From contig CM019069.1 of the NCBI GenBank assembly GCA_009667805.1, positions 59,699,422 to 59,763,421 on the forward strand: a stretch of 64,000 bases of DNA, written 5' to 3'. The notes below the pieces were generated by a model that had not been told where the DNA came from, made no database searches, and saw only the letters and a program-made list of their open reading frames with translations. The stretch is from Leptobrachium leishanense. Taxonomy: Eukaryota > Chordata > Amphibia > Anura > Megophryidae. Below, piece by piece: positions 1 to 32,515 of the stretch. Position numbers and translations under genes: made by a program. Each line of letters begins with the position of its first letter. The first letter of the stretch is position 1.

Positions 1-665
1 GTTTTAAAGAAATTAGTGAGCCCCAAAATACAGCGTGGTACTGGATGTGTGACGAGACACAGATCACCTCAATTCACAAATGTTTTGTAGAAATTAGTGA
101 GCCCCAAAATAATGCGTGGTACTGGATGTGTGACGAGACACAGATCACCTCAATTCACAAATGTTTTGTAGAAATTAGTGAGCCCCAAAATACTGCGTGG
201 TACTGATGTGTGACGAGACACAGATCACCTCAATTCACAATGTTTTGTAGAAATTAGTGAGCCCCAAAATAATGCTTGGTACTGGATGTGTGACGAGACA
301 CAGATCACCTCAATTCACAAATGTTTTGTAGAATTAGTGAGCCCCAAAATACTGCGTGGTACTGGATGTGTGACGAGACACAGATCACCTCAATTCCAAA
401 TGTTTTGTAGAAATTTGTGACCCCCAAAAACTTGCGATGGCAGTGACAAGACACACATCACATAAATTCCCTGATATTTGGTTAGAAATGAGACCCAAAA
501 GACTTGCTGGCACAGTGACAAGACCCAGAAGATCACCTCAATTCACAAATGTTTTAAAGAAAGTTGTAAACCCCAAAAAAACTTGCTGGCACAGTGACAA
601 GACACACATCACCTAAATTACCTGATATTTGGTAGAAATTAGACCCGCTAGACCCCCCCAGTAGC
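1..665. repeat. Tandem satellite, ~79-81 bp period
   Basis: A unit containing GAAATTAGTGAGCCCCAAAA and GTGTGACGAGACACAGATCA recurs with starts near 1, 82, 163, 242, 323 and 402. The first five units are nearly identical. Units after ~402 are diverged and carry ACTTGC in place of ACTGCG. The array probably continues left of the window. There are no spacers and no coding frame. Confidence 0.93.
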
Positions 666-783
666 GTGGCAGACCGGCAGTAACAAGACACAACTATCTC
701 CTTTGAAATCTCCTCTGAAATGCGTGCAGAATCGGCGCGTGGAAACGTTATATAGTGTGTGCGGGACTTAGCTCTGTGAGCCC

Positions 784-1035
784 ATGATTGGCAAAATTTG
801 CCCAATCAGGACTCTGAGCGGTGATTGGCATAGTGTTGAACCAATCTTGCACCAGACCTGTGGTCAGGTGCAAGGCTGTAGCCAATTACGAGCTTCAGGC
901 CAGTGGGAAAATGCATTGTGGTCCATTGTGGTCGAACATGCGGCGAACACCTGGAAATGTTCGGTGTTCGCGATCTCATCGAACAGGCCAAGTTCGGGTC
1001 GAACTCCGAACCCGAACCGCTCATCCCTACTCCCT
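784..1035. mobile_element. hAT-like transposon end or MITE fragment
   Basis: The stretch is rich in GAACAC/GTTCGG motifs and ends with GAACCGCTCATCCCTA. Reversed, this reads TAGGGATGAGCGGTTC and resembles the terminus TAGTGATGGGCCGAAC at 5196. No transposase remains. I infer the terminal region of a hAT-type element. Confidence 0.5.
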
Positions 1036-1289
1036 ACCTGTGTATGTTCCTTTGAGCAACTGATATTGAGGGGGTTACCCTTGCCTTTCCTACTACCTTG
1101 ACCTTCTTTCAATCAGAATTGCTTCTCCTTTTGTGTTGTTGGTTTGTGACTATTTGTTATTAATAAAGTTAACCCTTTTCTGGCCACCTTTGTTGCACTT
1201 TGTGCAAACTTGTGTTAGGTTTATATAGATAACTTTTTATAATTCGCAATTATGTTTATATAAATTATCAGTGTGACTCTATGTTTTTC

Positions 1290-2005
1290 CACATTTTAAA
1301 ACAAGAAACCAATGGGCACTGAGACCACCTTCACCAAACCCACTTTTCTCACTACCTACCGGCTCTTGGTTTTAACTCTATACTGATGACTTGGGAATTT
1401 TCTGCATTTTAATAGATGTTTGCTATTCAGTAGCAAAGATAATGGGGTTCAAAGTGTTCCCTATTCCTTCACAAAGGGGAATTTGTGGTTCTCCTACCAA
1501 TGTCCTGCCTGGGATGCAAGTGGCAATATGGCTGTTTGTGTGGCACTAGAATGACCATGGCAGTCCAATCCAGTGATTCCACAACACTGTTGGTCTACCA
1601 TTTGGCTTTCTGTCCTTGCGGAGCTCTGGTTTTGACTGTTGAAATTGATCTCCATCATCAGATGTGTTGGGGTCAGAAGGTGGTTCACAATGTGATTATT
1701 CATGTCAGCTGTGATTGCTTTGTCTGGCACTTTTAAAACAAAAAGTAGGTGGGTAGTGAGGCCACTCTCGCCAAACCCACTTTTTCTCACTACCCACCGG
1801 CTCTTGGTTTTAAAGAGACATGCTTGCCACGATGACTATTTAATGATTTACAAACCTCATACAAACCAAAAGGGAAGAAGCGTTTGTATATCAGTCTGAC
1901 TTCGGTACGAATGGTTTCTTCCACGTTTAAAACAAGAAGCAGGTGGATAGCGAGGCTGTCCTCATCAAGCCCACTTTTTCTCACTGCCCACCAGCTCTTG
2001 GTTGT
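1290..2005. repeat. Three dispersed copies of an ~80-bp hairpin repeat
   Basis: Copies lie at about 1297-1372, 1732-1812 and 1924-2004. Each runs from TTTAAAACAAGAA to CGGCTCTTGGTTTTAA. In the second copy GGTGGGTAGTGAG pairs with CTCACTACCCACC. The DNA between copies is also partly similar, which suggests a larger diverged unit. Confidence 0.75.
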
Positions 2006-2024
2006 AGCCCTAACCTGAAGGCTT

Positions 2025-2345
2025 ACGGGTCTATCACCTCCTTAACGCTAGCGCTTACTTACGTGAGCGTTAGGTTAAGAGAGGTTACCGCAGGCCGGCC
2101 AGATACACCCTGAATGCTAACGGGTTAAAAAATCCTTTAGCGCATCGGTAATTGCGCTTCCTAGACGCGCTTACTGTACTTTGCGCTACCTATACTTAAC
2201 ATGGAGAGCGCAAAGAGTAATTAGTTTTAGGATCACAAAGTCCAGACGCTAATTATGCACAGCTGCGGCTAACTAAAAAGTTAGCCACAGCTCCAAGCTG
2301 GTGCTAACTGATTGTGCTTCTGCAGAATCAGTCAGCACCAGCTGG
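2025..2345. repeat. Cluster of short inverted repeats
   Basis: Imperfect palindromes occur near 2039-2078 (TTAACGCT against AGCGTTAGGTTAA) and 2298-2344 (GCTGGTGCTAACTGATT against AATCAGTCAGCACCAGC). They look like MITE remnants. No gene is visible. Confidence 0.5.
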
Positions 2346-2929
2346 AACCCCCCCACCTCCAAAATCAGATACTCCCATCTCATCCCGCTGCGCAAACGGC
2401 AGCCCGATCCACCGCTTTTGGCTGCCTGGAGCAGAGTGAGACTGGGGAAAAAATAGTCCCCAGTCTCCATCTACGAAACATTCCGCGGCCCTGTACGATC
2501 TCGCGAGATTGAGGCAGGCTCTGAGGAAAGTAGTTTTGGTCTTGAGATAGGATAAACCCTTCTTCAAATTGGATTGGCATTGAGGGTGCAGGTCTGGCCA
2601 TAAGGAGTATAAGTTGGGGCCTGAGGGGGACATTGTGGGTGCTGGAGGGGGAGTTGCAGGTAGCGGTATTATTGCAAAAGCTGGGGGATTTGGCCAGAAT
2701 GGGATGGGGGTTCCTTAGTCAGTGGTCCAGGATATAGTAGTGACAGCCCTGTATTTAATTCCTCCTTGTTAAACTTACTTACATTAAAGTTCCACTTTCC
2801 TTCATGGCAATATCCAGGATGTCGCATGGAGAGGGATAGATGCAGATGTTTCAAGTTGCAGTGGACTGGAATATAATTTTACACTGGGAAAACACAGGAG
2901 AAACAAGGTCTTTTATGTTATGTTCTGAT

Positions 2930-3310
2930 TTATGATGCTGATATTGTTGTGGATTATGATTTTGTGGATGATGAATTTGATGTTGTTGAGGATGATGTTG
3001 CAGGTGATGGCACTAATGCCGATGATCTTTCTGATGGCGGTGATATGGATGGTGATCTTTGTGATGCTGGTGACGACGTTGATGGTGGTCTTCATGACGG
3101 TCATGACGGCGATGATGTTCATGGTGGTCGTCATGACGGCGGTGACTTTGGTGGTCTTTGTAGTAGTGGTGATGTCGGTATTGGCTGTGCTGTCGATGAT
3201 GTCTATGATGCTGATGTTCGCGACGGCTGCGTTGTTCCTGATGCTGCTGGTGTCGACTGCGATTTGTTGGTGTTGCTGATGCTTGTTTCTCCTGTGTTTC
3301 CTGCTCGCTG
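2930..3310. repeat. Low-complexity GAT/GGT-rich stretch
   Basis: Degenerate GATGAT, GGTGAT and GTTGTGG triplets run for ~380 bp. Both strands stay open by composition alone: the plus strand gives Asp/Gly- or Met/Val-rich frames and the minus strand a Thr/Ile-rich one. It is a diverged microsatellite, not a gene. Confidence 0.8.
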
Positions 3311-3506
3311 ACATTTTCCAGGGGTGGCTGTGAAATACATTATCACAGATGTTAATAAAGCACAACATGCACACGATCATGTGTGAATTAATACATCTCT
3401 CCATAGTTACTATATGATCTTGTCACTTTCCTTTTTTCAATAAAAGACACATCAACATATTTATGACGATCTGCTAAACATTTAAAATGTGTGATTATGT
3501 ACTTAC

Positions 3507-4818
3507 TGCGCTCTGTGCGAAGGGGGGGCTTCAGTTTTCCAGCCTCGAGTTCCACCCAGTCAATAGGCTGGAAAAACGGATGGTCCCTGTTGTTTCCTGA
3601 AGCCCCCAAGCGCCTGGATGGTGTTCTGTGCAAGAGCTATGTAGAAAAACAGCAGATTCGGTGAAAAATAGACATTGTCTTTATTTTACAGAACACACAG
3701 ACAAAATCGACAGGCAAAAATAAAAAAGCCAAGAACCTGTTTGAATTATTAACATAGAAAGGCCAGTCTGCTATAGGAAATAAAGGCTGCGCGTGCATTG
3801 CATTACATGACCGATAACGTTGATTGAGGAACAAAAGGAAGCTATTCTCTTCATTTTTTTATCTCCTCATGTGTGGGATTTTATCCTCTGCTGTATGAAC
3901 ATTGAGCATACTCACCTTTTCTAGAATATCCTGTAACGCGTGGCTGAGGACAGCTGGATAGAACACGCTGTCCTGCAGCATCGATGACTCCACTGTTTCC
4001 GATGAATCCCAGAGTAGTACACCCCGCCCGGAGGTAAGGGGTTAAACCATGTAACAAACTCACATCACATCTGAAGTGTAACATATAGCTTGATACTTAA
4101 CTGTTAACGCACAAAGATGTTGTTGTGTGATAATAATGACTGGTTCATAGAAAGTACAAATAGAAAATATAAGATGTAAAATGTGTCATTATTATCATGA
4201 TTTACAGTCATTGCTTGTGATAGCTAGTTTACTGGTTTCAGGAATCAGTTGTACAGCAGGTTTCTTTGCTACAAAGCAGTTATATATGTATATGTTTATG
4301 AGCCATCTTTATATCTCACCTCTGGTGCCATGTAGCCGACAGTCCCAGCTTGGCCAGTTGCACATCTCGCGCCGATCATATGCTATAAAGCCAGGCCAAA
4401 ATCAGCAATTATCAGATGTTCCGCGCTGTCTAGCAGGATATTTTAGGGCTTTAAGTCTCTGTAGAGAGAAAACATTATGGGTTCTGTTTTCTTTTTGTTT
4501 CCTGAACACATTCCAAGTGTTGGTTAAACAGACTGTCACATTGAACGTCACTTGTAATACAAAATAGTGGAGAAAGGATAGAGGAGGAAAAGGTTTGATG
4601 CTCAGACAGAAGAGAATAGAGACAGAGATAGACACATAATGACGTGGACATTAAATGCAATCATGAACGACAGTGTTTGATCAGTATCAGGCATGCACCT
4701 ATCATTCATTTGCTGAAGCATTTCAATTGCTTTATAAATCATTTTATAACTTTACCAGTGGATGATGCCCTGGCCATGCAGGAATTGGATTCCACAGGTC
4801 AGCTCTGCAGCAAAGAAT
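3507..4818 (-). pseudogene. Protein kinase C-like (AGC kinase) pseudogene
   Basis: Four kinase-domain exons read in order on the minus strand. Exon 4756-4818 encodes the alpha-E helix (FFAAELTCGIQFLH, then GIIH). Exon 4320-4458 encodes the catalytic loop, ADFGLA and GTVGYMAPE. A segment ending at 3916 encodes SSMLQDSVFYPAVL and ends in ILEK. Exon 3507-3636 encodes RRLGASGN followed by DHPFFQPIDWVELE. Splice signals are good at most borders. The gene is dead: the codon split between the first two exons is TGA where the HRD arginine should be, TAA replaces the residue after DLKP, and TAG follows FGLAL. The exon between APE and the 3916 segment, the N-lobe and the C-tail were not found. Such exon architecture implies a duplicated gene, not a processed copy. 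A hAT element begins 380 bp upstream. Confidence 0.85.
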
Positions 4819-5196
4819 CTAACAGAAAAGAATGAAATGGTTATCAGACTTAAAGCATTACATAAACCTAGAACATGGAATGTGATCGGAAATGTCACTA
4901 CATTGACCTGTCGTGTAGATTCAAAATTGTGACTGGCCAGTGTATGGAAATACTTTAAGAATTACCTGTCCTGAATGCTGAAAGGAAGATCAACTATTTG
5001 GCATCAAGGATTGACAAGAGAATTAATTGAATGTAGCAATTTCAGCAAACAAAGTGCTCTTTGAACACCGTGCAAGGTTTGCGCTTTTACATTCTTATAG
5101 CATTGTTTTGGAGGTCTAGAAAGTTTTCTGAGTTTTATAAGAGGAAAACTATAAAATCTGATCTGATACAAAAAGCACCATGTCCATATTAACATT

Positions 5197-7522
5197 AGTG
5201 ATGGGCCGAACACCCTCGTGTTCGGTTCGCATTCGAACACGAACATTTGAAAAAGTTCAAATGCGAATACGATTCGAACTCAATGCAAGTCAATGGGACT
5301 CGAACGTTAGAATTTTAGAGTGCCCTCCAAGAGGGCATATATGCAAGATATTTGCCATAAAAGGTGTATGGGGGTAGGGGGTAGTGGCCAGGAGGACAGG
5401 AAACAAGGAAAAAAAGTTTTAAAAAACACGTTTTTAAAGGAACAGTGATTTTTTCCATAACATAAAGGTTAAGAATAAAAATAAAAAAGTCCTTCAAATA
5501 TCGTGCCTAGGAGATCCCCATAACCTGGCCATGAGGTGGCGGATTTGTAGGATGTATAGAAACATTTAAAAAGAAAAAAATGACATTTCAAATGACGGTA
5601 AATGGTTTTCCTTTAATCTATTCCTAAACAACTGCTTGGGGCGGCAGCCTGTATGAAAAGAGGAGACGTTTTAGGACACACAGAACAAGTTTAGTGATTT
5701 TTTGGCTAAATTATGGTGAAACTTATGCAGGCTTTGGATGAACGTAACAACAGGTGCATTAAAATTGGACCTTTGGTGCCAGCTAGTGCCTTCACACCGT
5801 AACCCCTCAGAGGTATTGTGGAAGAGTGCAGGGGTGGACCCTGCCATCTAATATTAAAATGATATGAATCTGGTACATGCGTCAGTGGCAGTGCACCCAA
5901 ATATTGGGCCTTTGGTGCCAGCTAGTGCCTTCACAACGTAACCCCTCTGAGGTATTGTGGAAGAGTGCAGTGGTGGAGGTTTTGGGAATGCAGAAGAGAT
6001 CCCCGATCTATTCAGTTACATCAGCATCAGGGGCGTTATAGCTGCTGATCCAGGACTGATTCATTTTTATAAATGTCAGTCGGTCTACAGAGTCGGTGGA
6101 CAGACGCAGTCTTTTGTCTGTGACAAAACCTCCAGCGGTACTGAACGTCCTTTCAGAAAGCACACTGGATGAAGGGCAACCTAGTAGCTGCATAGCATAT
6201 TGGCTAAGTTCTGGCCAGTGATCCAATCTCAACACCCAGTAAGCCAGTGGATCATCTGCTGGAAAGGTATCCAGGTCTGCCCTTGCCCCTAGGTAGTCCT
6301 GCACCATATGGTGAAGACGCTGGCAATGGTGCCTACATTTGATGTCCCTGGGCGTCTGGACTAAAAAAATTGGAAAAGGCATCAGTCATGCGGCCCCCTT
6401 CACAGCTCTTCCTCTGATCAACCGCAGCCTCAGAAGCACCTGTGTCATCACTTGGTAACCTACCAGTGCCTGGAAAAGTTGTTACACAAGTGTCGCTTTA
6501 GAGCGTCCTCAAGTTGTTTCATCCTGTCCTCCCTCTGTGAGGGCAGGATGAGCTCTGCAACCTTACCCTTGTATCGTGGATCAAGAAGGGTTGCCAACCA
6601 GTAATGATCCCTCTCCTTGATAGCACGAATCCTGGGGTCCTTTGCAGGATAAGGGAGCCCATGCAGCGTAGGTTGGAGGTGGCATTACCTTCCAAGTGTT
6701 CCTGTTCGCTGAGGAGGACGGTATCGTGCACTACCTCCTCCCAGCCACGTACTAGTCCTTGGGTTTCTGGGGACACAAAACCCTCCCTTGAGGAATCCCC
6801 ACCTTCAATGCCCCCACTACTTAAATATTCCTCCTCCTCCTGTCTAATCTGAGGACCCGCAGGAATGCTGTCTGCGTAAAGACTGGGGCCTTGAGAGCTA
6901 GGGAAGTCCTCCTCTTCCTCCCGCTACTCTGTCTCTAGTGCCACATCTATAATTCCCCACAGAGTGCGCTCCAGCAGGAACACTAAAGGAATTGTGTCAC
7001 TGATGCATGCACTGTCCCTGCTCACCATCCTCATTGCCTCCTCAAATGGTAACAGTACAGTGCATGCATCCTTGAACATCAGCCACTGCGGGGGAAAAAA
7101 AAAACAAGTTGACCTGAACCTGTCCTTGTGCCATACTCACACAGGTACTCATTGATGGCCCTTTGCTGCTTGTGCAGATGCTGCAGCATTGCCAATGTCG
7201 AGATCCACCTGGTGGGCATGTCACAGATCAGATGGTTTGTGGGAAGGTGGAATTCTCTTTGAATGTCTGCCAGGCGAACACTTGCTGGGAATGACCGTCT
7301 GAAGTGGCTGCAGACTTTTCTGGTCTGGCTGAGAAGCTCTGCCAGCCCATGGTACCTGGTTAGGAAACGCTGTACCACCAGATTTAGGACGTGTGCTAGG
7401 CATGGTACATGCGTCAACTTACCCAGGCGTAGGGTGGAGAGAAGGTTGCTGCCATTATTACAGACGACCATTACCAGGTCAAGCTGGTGTGGTGTTAACC
7501 ATCTCTTAGGTGAATCTCTCAT
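5197..7522 (-). mobile_element. Decayed hAT transposon
   Basis: Its terminus at 5196 reads TAGTGATGGGCCGAAC and is followed by GTTCG-rich subterminal DNA. Transposase remains lie on the minus strand in several frames. 7079-7522 has NNGSNLLSTLRLGKLTHVPC followed by LAHVLNLVV. 6490-6605 has LLDPRYKGKVAEL. 6008-6382 has the C-terminal dimerisation region with SSSVLSERTFSTAG. Frames are broken between blocks. The N-terminal zinc finger and the far terminus are missing where Tc1-like DNA begins near 7523. Confidence 0.85.
6008..6382 (-). pseudogene. hAT transposase C-terminal dimerisation domain
   Basis: This 124-codon frame contains DPLAYWVLRLDHWPELSQYA, then a conserved core with ERTFSTAG and a DKR-L-L ending. 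This is the hATC dimerisation signature of ZBED/Tam3-type transposases. It is the 3' end of the broken transposase; upstream portions continue in other frames, so no functional protein is expected. Confidence 0.85.
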
Positions 7523-7930
7523 TTCAGTGCTCTTTCATCCGGGGCACTTTGGCGACCTCAGTTCACCGACACTGATGAATTCAGAATTCACTGCAGGGTC
7601 CCGGAATCGATTCACTTAAACCCACCAAATTGACCCAATAAACCAACGAATCAATCGAAAAAACTGTTTTCGGGCTTTCTTGTGCACCATCTTTAGAAAA
7701 GGCTTTTTTTCTGGGACGAAAGTCATGCAGACCAATTTGATGCAGTGTGCGGCGTATGGACCGAGCACTGACGGGCTGACCCCCCCCCCACCCCTTCAAC
7801 CTCTGCAGCAATGCTGGCAGCACTCATACGCTTATTTCCCAAAGACAACCTCTCGATATGGCGCTGTGTTATAGGGTCAGGCCCCTTTTTATGAGCTGTT
7901 ATTTGGCACCGATGTTTTGGTAGCCAGTGG
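7523..7930 (-). mobile_element. Tc1-like transposon fragment
   Basis: On the minus strand around 7690-7790 a frame reads GQPVSARSIRRTLHQIGLHD, the helix-turn-helix part of a Tc1 transposase. The DDE catalytic region is absent. It is a diverged piece abutting the hAT remnant and unrelated to the intact Tc1 at 18488. Confidence 0.7.
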
Positions 7931-8007
7931 AACAGTTACGGATTTTGCATAATTCCACTTTAGTATAATAATCATAAAAAAATAAATAACGTCCACACTT
8001 TATCATT

Positions 8008-10068
8008 TTTATTATTTTAGATTTTTTTTCCATTTTGTTCTGTTACAAAGACATTTATGTGGCAGTGAGAAGTTTCCTAGTCTCAGGAGACATGACATTT
8101 TGGCACAATCAATCTCTGAGTAAAAGGCACACAAGGTACAGAGTCTTTAGAAAGCCAGAAATTAAGGTCAGGCGTTTTCCAAATCACATGTGCACAGTGA
8201 AAACAAAATACAAGATGACGGCAAGATTAGTTATGTTCTCAAAACACATGTGAAATGCCTCAGAGCTGTATAATGCCCTGTTATTGTCCACCCCTGTAGA
8301 GGGTACAGTGGTTCAGCATTCCTGACCTCTGTAAAGAATACTTTGTCAAAGAACACTCATGGATGGTTCAGACTACTTTGTATAGGTTATATTCTAAATT
8401 AAAATACCTAAACACAAATTTAAAAAAAAAAAGGTTGTAATTTTTTTGTTCCCTTGCCATATCCTTCCAATGGCTTCATCGTCCTGGTCTGTTCATCTAT
8501 CTAGTCAGCAACTGGATGGGGTATCTGAGCAAACAGTTTCTCCTATTGCTTTTAATGGCAGAACTATGCAGCATGTTCTCATAGCCCCTGTTTTTCCTCG
8601 ACATGAATGAGACCTGTTCAAACATGTAGGCATCTGTTATATAGCTATTTGCAGTAACTGGGAAGTGGTTACAGCTTTTCTTAACCCTTTCACTACCATG
8701 ATTGAGTATACTCAATCTTCCAAAAGCACCTGCTGGTGCCAAGATATGGAGTATTCTCGATATGATCTAATTCCGGAGCAACGCAAAGGAGTTTTGTTTA
8801 TTGCAAAAAGGTTCCAGATTGTTTACCAACATTTTAGCACCTCGGGCATGACTGCTGAGGTGCTAAAAGAATTTGAACAGCTTGCAGTTCTGTTTGAATC
8901 TTCAAATGAAACACAGAGCCCAAGTTGTATGCAGGAGAAGGACTTTTTGGCCAGTAGATGGCACCATCTGCCTGTCAAATGGTGCATACAGTATGAAAAT
9001 GTGCTTCCGAGATTCCCATGCGTATTTTCACTGCATGGTTACTACAGAATGATTTTCCATAGAGCCACTGGTTGTGGAGAATGGTTTTATTGAAGAAAAA
9101 AAAACCACTTGGTAGTGAAGGGGTTAATTCATTTGAGAAAATGTTGGGGAAGAAGAATGAGGTCACACGAGTTTAAAGATTATAGGACAATAATACAAAA
9201 AAAAGAGTAAGCAACCACATCTTCCAACTAATTTACACATGTAATATTGCGTCTTATTTTTAGACTTGCAAACACCTTGTAAGCTTGCAATTATGTCTGG
9301 AATGTCTCTTTAACAAGAATACACTACAATGTGTAAGTAAAACAATACCAGAATGCTGCACAAACCGCATCTGTTTTGGCAGTGTAATGCTGTTCTTAAT
9401 CAGAGCATCAAATGCTAAGGCAGAGACAATACGGGAATTTTACGCATTTCCAGCTGGACCAGTATCAAAACAGAAGATATTTTAGATAACACAATGCGAT
9501 ATGTCCCATGGAGGTAACATTTTGCGCTACAGAGTGGTTGTAAAACAGTCAAAGGTTGTAGCAGCCCAACAGTATAACACATCTTCAAATGCGTCTTGCA
9601 GATCTACTTCCCAAAGAATTCCATTCCTTCATTTTAACAAACGGAGTTGTGACATTGTCAATCTTCTTTTCAATTCCCACATCCCACACAGAATCTTGGT
9701 GTCTTCAGGACATACGGTTTTCCACTCTGGCACGCATTTAGACAGACAATCTGATGCTAGGAAAGTGTGTTTAGTTTTTAACCTTATATATTAGACACCT
9801 GTGGAAATAGAGGTTTCCCACGAAAGGTAACACAATATGCAAGACATATACGTATTTCCTAGCTAAACCTACAGCATAACAAAATGACAACCTTTAGGTA
9901 TACTATGAAGATTGTGTTGTAAGCCGTGGACACAGTATACATTATAAACAACCAATTGACAGTCTGCCATAACAATCCATAGAGCTGAGTCTAGTTGTAC
10001 TCAGACGCCCTTTCTCCAGAAACCATGTGCTTTTTGTGTTGCTTGTACGGCGGAGAAAACACCAGGTA
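8008..10068 (-). other. Probable CYP20A1 3' UTR and downstream DNA
   Basis: No coding frame follows the CYP20A1 stop. A minus-strand AATAAA lies at 8008-8013 (TTTATT on the plus strand) and could end the transcript. The stretch is AT-rich and unique-looking apart from the MITE at 8681-9127. The polyadenylation site is inferred, not shown. Confidence 0.35.
8681..9127. mobile_element. piggyBac-like MITE
   Basis: The ends are TTAACCCTTTCACTACCA and TGGTAGTGAAGGGGTTAA, an inverted pair flanked by TTAA. A TTAA target with CCC-initial termini is typical of piggyBac-type elements. Related copies are at 10537-10973 (reverse orientation) and 59616-60946. It has no transposase. Confidence 0.8.
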
Positions 10069-30630
<20,562 letters not shown>

Positions 30631-31348
30631 CCTGTGACCGCCACACACACCGCAGAAGCCACTGCTCAGGGAAGGCCAGCTCGGCCAGCGGCTCCTCCTC
30701 CCTCTGGCAGACCTGACAAGCCGATCCCCGAACCCGGAAGCGCCTGGGAGGCAGCCTGCTGAGACGAGTGACACGTGTGTGAGTGGGGAGGAGGGGAGTA
30801 GGACGACACATCTGTGACTGTTACAGGGGGGAATGTGGGGGAGCATCTTCTGCCAAAAAAGGCTCTAACAATAAAGTGTATAGACACAGACCTGCCTGTA
30901 AACACGGGGATATTCTAAATGCAATCACATTCATTTTATCACCTTGAAAGCCAGACTGTTACTCTGCCACGTTTTCCTGGATGCATATAATTTATTGATG
31001 CTGATGAAGAATGCGACCTGCAGTATGTACAATCCATACGCCTTTAAGAAATCAAAGAGGAATAACCCTTGATTAAGCAGCTGATTTCCCCCCCCCCCTC
31101 CTGCAGTTTATGCATTATACATGTTACAGGGCCTATGCTTCCCTGAGCTTTGCCTCTGAACGAATTAGTAATGCGAGTCCTGAAAGATATGGACAACCTG
31201 GCCCTATTCACAATATCTACTAGAGTTGTTTTGTAATTATCCCTTCATCGTTTATGAATGAATTCCCTTTGCGTGGCTTCAACTACCTAAGTAGGAAATG
31301 GGAGACTGCACAGGTGTGCGCAAGTGACACGACTTTCTGTCACCAGTT

Positions 31349-32172
31349 AGGCTGGCTGTCCATTGGAACGGTTTTCAAACGACCGACCGATTTCGTCCGA
31401 CCGAGTCAGACTAGGGGTAGTCCACTGTGTGCGATCTGTTGTGCGACCACAGACGATCCAGATCAAAATCAGGTGGAGTACATGGCTGCCAAAACCAGAA
31501 TGAACTGGTTTTACATGCAAAAACAAGTTCATTCTGCTTTTGGAACCAGTGCAGTCCTTTTTATTTTTTTTGTTACTATTATTTTTTCTATGTGCTTTGT
31601 CTGTAAACCTGTCAAACTATCCCCTAAAATAAGGGCATGACACCAACACTTCAGTGCAGTACTGCGCTCTGATATTCGTTCTCTCTGCTGCTGCAGATTG
31701 CCGAAGTGCGGCAATCTGCACCATATTTCGCCATCATTTTTTCAGTACAAACAGCAACAAAATTGCACCGTATGGGGAAATTCAAGATTCAGTGCCCTTC
31801 GGGAGGCATGTCAGTGCTTTGTGAATAAACCCCTTTGTGCAGCAGCACAGCTAGTCCCACCATGCACAAAAGGTGTTTTGGTAAACTTGCATCATGTCTG
31901 CATCATTTATTTTCAATGGGAGTTAAAAAAACAGCAAAAAGGTGTGTTTTTTTTTTTTAAACTCCCCTAATGAGTTTATCAATGTCCATCTTGCCTAATC
32001 GTTCTGAGCTCCCAGCCTGCAAGGTGAGATCGCCCATCTGCTGTGGTCTCCAGAAGTCGGACGACTGCCGCAATGGACGATGGTTCCATTCACATTCATG
32101 TTACGGGATCGTACGGACGATATCGGATGATCGCACCATCGCACGAAAACGGTTCCAGTGGACGGCCAGCCT
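31349..32172. mobile_element. Long MITE, Harbinger-like ends
   Basis: AGGCTGGCTGTCCATTGGAA at the left pairs with TTCCAGTGGACGGCCAGCCT at the right, with GAACGGTTTTC/GAAAACGGTTC just inside. TTA precedes the left end. The interior has further small palindromes and a poly-T run near 31950. A truncated relative starts at ~62345. Confidence 0.8.
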
Positions 32173-32289
32173 GATACCCACGGAGTGGGGTTACCAGATC
32201 GACCAGGTTTACCTGAACACCTGCAATTTATTCATGCTGATGGGCAGCGCGTGAAAGATGCCTCCATGCAGCATGTAGAATACTTTGCT

Positions 32290-32515
32290 GCGGTAAGGCC
32301 CCGTTCACACTGTGCGATTTTCATATTTGCGACATCGCTGTTTTGCGCGATTTTTGCAAAGCCCCACCAATACAAATCGCAGATAGCGAATCGCAAAAAA
32401 AGGGTCATGTACCAGCGACATGCTTCTGTGATGCGTGACGTCGCGCGGCAAGATGTGAACAGCTCATTGGAGAAGCTACACAGCGCAACGTCGCGGCAAG
32501 ATCCACGCGATAAAT
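32290..32515. mobile_element. Half of a MITE cut at the LTR junction
   Basis: It begins GGCCCCGTTCACACTGTGCG and has repeated GCGAAT/TCGC motifs, but its right half is missing. Sequence identical to the gypsy LTR starts directly at ~32516. The join looks like a deletion breakpoint. Confidence 0.55.

Noticed and set aside
1..665. Regularly spaced repeats that could suggest a CRISPR array
   Set aside because: The whole ~80-bp unit repeats with no unique spacers, there are no cas genes, and the context is vertebrate.
2913..3404. Long open frames on both strands (Thr/Ile-rich and Asp/Gly-rich)
   Set aside because: They come from a degenerate GAT/GGT microsatellite; composition alone keeps them open.
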